NCBI GenBank assembly: GCA_031253705.1
Contig: JAIRVW010000222.1
Coordinates: 1 to 7,563 of the forward strand
Origin: Brucellaceae bacterium
GTDB lineage: Bacteria; Pseudomonadota; Alphaproteobacteria; Rhizobiales; Rhizobiaceae
Length of the DNA: 7,563 nt
Reading direction: 5' to 3'
The number at the start of each line of letters is the position of its first letter. Within the stretch, counting starts at the first letter, position 1. Below the pieces are notes generated by a model. That model ran no database searches and was not told the DNA's origin. It saw only the letters and a program-made list of their open reading frames with translations. Position numbers and translations under genes: made by a program. Shown here in pieces: positions 5,290-7,563 of the stretch.

Positions 5290-6062
5290 ATGTCAGCTTT
5301 CAAAGAACCAAGCGGAATAATCTCAACAGACGTGTCCTGATAAAGATTGCCCTGCCAGTCACCCAGCCATCTATCCGCCTGCAATCCGGCTTGTGCCATC
5401 AGCGCCGCGATTTGTGCCTGCGAAGGAAATGCAATGCGGGACTTTGACGAAAACAGCTTACTGTTTGCGGCAACTTCATAATAAGTGCCATATTCGACAA
5501 TCATTGCCTGCGGATCAAAAGTCACATCATTCCAAGAATTCACCGCCCCGAAATCAGGATGTTCAATCACATGGCGGGATTCTTCCGGTATCCATTCCCG
5601 CCATTCCTCCGTTGACGGATTACGGCTGTCGAAAATGAATTTTCCGGCTGGTGACAAATGCCGCGCAATGGTTTGCAAACAAGCAAGCTGCTCATCTGCA
5701 TTCAGAAACACCTGAAATGCATGACCGCTCAGTACGATGAGATCGAACTTTTCACCAAGATCAAGACTTGCGGCATCGCTCCGGACCCAAGTGACACGTT
5801 CACCGCCCTGTCTGCCTGCAGCGATATCCAGCATCGGCTGTGCCGGATCAACACCCGTCACCCGTTTTATACCATCCCCTGCAATGGTTGCAGCCAGCAA
5901 GCCGGTGCCGCAGCCAATATCCAGAACCGACTGCGCATCCTCAGAGAGTTTCAGCACATAATCGCAAGCCGCGCTCCACTCATTTTCAATATCGTAAAAC
6001 TGTGCCAGTTCCGGATCATTATACAGCTTGTCAGTCGTCATCCCATTCCGCTCTTCATTCAT
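5286..6062 (-). CDS. Class I SAM-dependent methyltransferase
   Basis: This 258-residue cytoplasmic enzyme has the class I Rossmann methyltransferase fold and is predicted to methylate an unidentified small molecule. Motif I is VLDIGCGTG (46-54); the acid after strand 2 is Asp72 in VTGVDPAQPML; Asp96 in VRSDAASLDL binds the adenine side; motif IV is FDLIVLSGHAFQVF (106-119); and LSPAGKFIFDSRNPS is the post-motif strand. The early LYNDPELAQFYDIE is common in small-molecule methyltransferases of this type. The ATG at 6062 overlaps the RND permease stop as ATGA and has no clear ribosome binding site, which suggests coupling. An internal ATG at 6041 (Met8) with GGA upstream is an alternative. The stop overlaps the GrpB-like start in the same way. 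Coupling to an efflux pump hints at modification of an exported compound or a resistance role; this is inference. Confidence 0.91.
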   Translation of the reverse strand: MNEERNGMTTDKLYNDPELAQFYDIENEWSAACDYVLKLSEDAQSVLDIGCGTGLLAATIAGDGIKRVTGVDPAQPMLDIAAGRQGGERVTWVRSDAASLDLGEKFDLIVLSGHAFQVFLNADEQLACLQTIARHLSPAGKFIFDSRNPSTEEWREWIPEESRHVIEHPDFGAVNSWNDVTFDPQAMIVEYGTYYEVAANSKLFSSKSRIAFPSQAQIAALMAQAGLQADRWLGDWQGNLYQDTSVEIIPLGSLKADI

Positions 6063-7563
6063 GTACGGGCATCGCTGCCTGCGGCACTGTTTTCCTGTGA
6101 TTTCAGCAGCGCATCGCCGCGCGCACGGTCATCATCCGTCACAGAAGTCAGTCTGCCCAGTTTTTTACCCAGCCAGATATTGAGGTCATCCATTGCCGTA
6201 AACATGACCGGCACGAAAATCAGGCTGAGTGCGGTCGAAGTGATCAGCCCGCCGATCACCGCAATCGCCATCGGTGCGCGGAAACCTGCATCACCGCCAA
6301 TGCCGACAGCCGCCGGAACCATACCCGCCACCATGGCAATTGTCGTCATGATAATCGGACGTACACGAGTGATCCCTGCCTTGAGCAAAGCGGCATGACG
6401 ATCCAGCCCTTCGCGCTGACATTCAATCGCAAAATCCACCAGCAGGATAGAGTTTTTACAGACAATCCCCATCAGCATCAAAATGCCGATCACTGATGAC
6501 AGATCAAGCGCTGCCCCATAGAGCAACAGGCCAAGCGCCGCACCTCCGATTGATAGCGGCAGCGCAATCAGAATGGTCAGCGGTTGCAAAAAGTCTTTGA
6601 ACAACAAGACCAGAACCGCTGTGACCATCAGAATACCGGTGAGCAAAGCCAGTCCGAAATTATTGAACATTTCCGCCATATATTCGGCTTCGCCATATTC
6701 AATCTGGCTCACGCCCTCCGGCAGATTATTATAGGCATCGAGCTTACTGATTGCCTCCAATGCCGTGCCGAGTGTCGCGCCATTATTGAGATTGGCCTCC
6801 ACCTCAATCAGCCGTTTGCGATCCAGCCGTTCCACACGGCTTTCTGCTGATCCGAAAGTAATATCCGCAACGGCGGCGAGCGGCACCGGATTGCCGGTTG
6901 CCGTGCCCACTTTCAGATTGCGCAGAATATCCAGATCGCTGCGTGCCGCACCTTCCAGCAACACACGGATCGGTATCTGCCGGTCGCCTAGATTGAACTG
7001 TGCAGAGTTGGAATCCGTCTCGCCGAGCGTTGCAATACGCGCAACCAGACCAATAGCGGCCGGTGACACGCCAAGGCGTGCCGCCTCATCAAGACGCGGC
7101 CTGACATGCAGTTCCGGTGCAGGCAGCGGCTCAGAGGTAACAACACTGGCCAGCTCCGGCAATGTGCGCATCTGTGCCTCCAATGCGCGCGCCGCTTTGG
7201 TCAGGCTTGCCCCGTCATTACCGACCAGCACCACAGACACTTCCTTGCCGCCGTCATTGGTAAAGGTGAACTGAATATCCGGTGTTGCCGCAATAAGCGG
7301 ACGCACCAGTGCTTCAAACTCCTTCTGGCTCACACCCCGCTCTGCACGCGGTTTGAGGTTGATCAGCAGCGAGAATTCATTCACCCCGTCCGATGCCGTT
7401 GCCAGCACATCTTTGACTTCAGGGCGTTTCAGCAAAGTACTGACAATCGTATCGGAAACGCGTGCGGTTTCCTCAAGTCTCGTCCCCGGTGCCAGTGTTA
7501 CTTTGACCTGTGAGACATTGGTATCGCTCTGCGGCATAAAACCGGTCGGTAGCAATGTCAGCA
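6059..7563 (-). CDS. RND-family efflux pump permease, C-terminal half (5' end beyond window)
   Basis: This is the inner-membrane permease of a proton-driven RND efflux pump of the AcrB/MexB (HAE1) type, which works with a periplasmic adaptor and an outer-membrane channel. About 501 codons are present; the frame is open to the window edge and the complete protein would be about 1,050 residues. The visible part opens with LPTGFMPQSDTNVSQVKVTLAPGT, the start of the second periplasmic loop. That loop is followed by membrane segments beginning at FGLALLTGILMVTAVLVLLF, the GIVCKNSILLVDFA motif with the Lys equivalent to AcrB Lys940, and RPIIMTTIAMVAGMVPAAVGIGGDAGFRAPMAIAVIGG. A charged cytoplasmic tail of about 40 residues ends the protein. 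The TM4 proton-relay aspartates belong to the missing half and cannot be checked. The 4-base overlap with the methyltransferase places both in one operon. Substrates are unknown. Confidence 0.94.
   Translation of the reverse strand, partial: LTLLPTGFMPQSDTNVSQVKVTLAPGTRLEETARVSDTIVSTLLKRPEVKDVLATASDGVNEFSLLINLKPRAERGVSQKEFEALVRPLIAATPDIQFTFTNDGGKEVSVVLVGNDGASLTKAARALEAQMRTLPELASVVTSEPLPAPELHVRPRLDEAARLGVSPAAIGLVARIATLGETDSNSAQFNLGDRQIPIRVLLEGAARSDLDILRNLKVGTATGNPVPLAAVADITFGSAESRVERLDRKRLIEVEANLNNGATLGTALEAISKLDAYNNLPEGVSQIEYGEAEYMAEMFNNFGLALLTGILMVTAVLVLLFKDFLQPLTILIALPLSIGGAALGLLLYGAALDLSSVIGILMLMGIVCKNSILLVDFAIECQREGLDRHAALLKAGITRVRPIIMTTIAMVAGMVPAAVGIGGDAGFRAPMAIAVIGGLITSTALSLIFVPVMFTAMDDLNIWLGKKLGRLTSVTDDDRARGDALLKSQENSAAGSDART

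Noticed and set aside
5658..6398. Plus-strand open frame of 246 codons spanning the methyltransferase and RND gene junction.
   Set aside because: It crosses two well-supported minus-strand genes and has no coherent domain pattern.

Overview
The window is about 7.5 kb of densely packed bacterial chromosome. By eye GC is roughly half to mid-50s percent. Gene content and protein style (DppA-like binding protein, DauA-like FAD enzyme, XRE-cupin regulator, HAE1-type RND pump) fit an alphaproteobacterium, possibly of the Rhizobiales/Brucellaceae type. That assignment is inferred from resemblance, not from a marker gene. No RNA genes, insertion sequences, CRISPR arrays or phage genes are visible. 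Every gene is on the minus strand except one regulator, and no gene-free stretch exceeds about 150 bases.

Region A (1-3129) looks like a regulated uptake and catabolism module. Read in the direction of transcription on the minus strand, it holds a DauA-like FAD-dependent D-amino-acid dehydrogenase (2392-1271), a creatininase-family metal amidohydrolase (1216-386), and the first 119 residues of a DppA-like periplasmic peptide-binding protein (357-1, cut by the window edge). An XRE-cupin regulator is transcribed divergently (2506-3129). The 113-bp gap between them carries overlapping inverted repeats placed over the predicted -35 boxes of both promoters, a good candidate operator. A textbook intrinsic terminator sits inside the apparent operon, between the oxidoreductase and the creatininase, and suggests attenuated or differential expression. 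The likely logic is import of an amide- or peptide-type nitrogen compound, hydrolysis, then oxidation of the released amine. The substrate is unknown, and the oxidoreductase seems to have lost two residues that define D-arginine specificity in the Pseudomonas enzyme.

Region B (3141-7563) is a minus-strand run of five genes: the C-terminal half of an RND efflux permease (5' end outside the window), a SAM-dependent methyltransferase, a GrpB/UPF0157 protein, a PhzF-family protein and a GNAT acetyltransferase. The first three are joined by 4-base ATGA stop/start overlaps and should be translationally coupled. A 109-bp gap with a long imperfect hairpin separates them from the PhzF gene, which begins at TTG behind a strong ribosome binding site. 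The GNAT gene runs convergently into the regulator with only 11 bp between stops.

No gene family here is new in itself. The points of interest are the arrangement of the region A module and its control elements, the altered active site of the DauA-like enzyme, and the coupling of an efflux pump to a methyltransferase and a GrpB protein.
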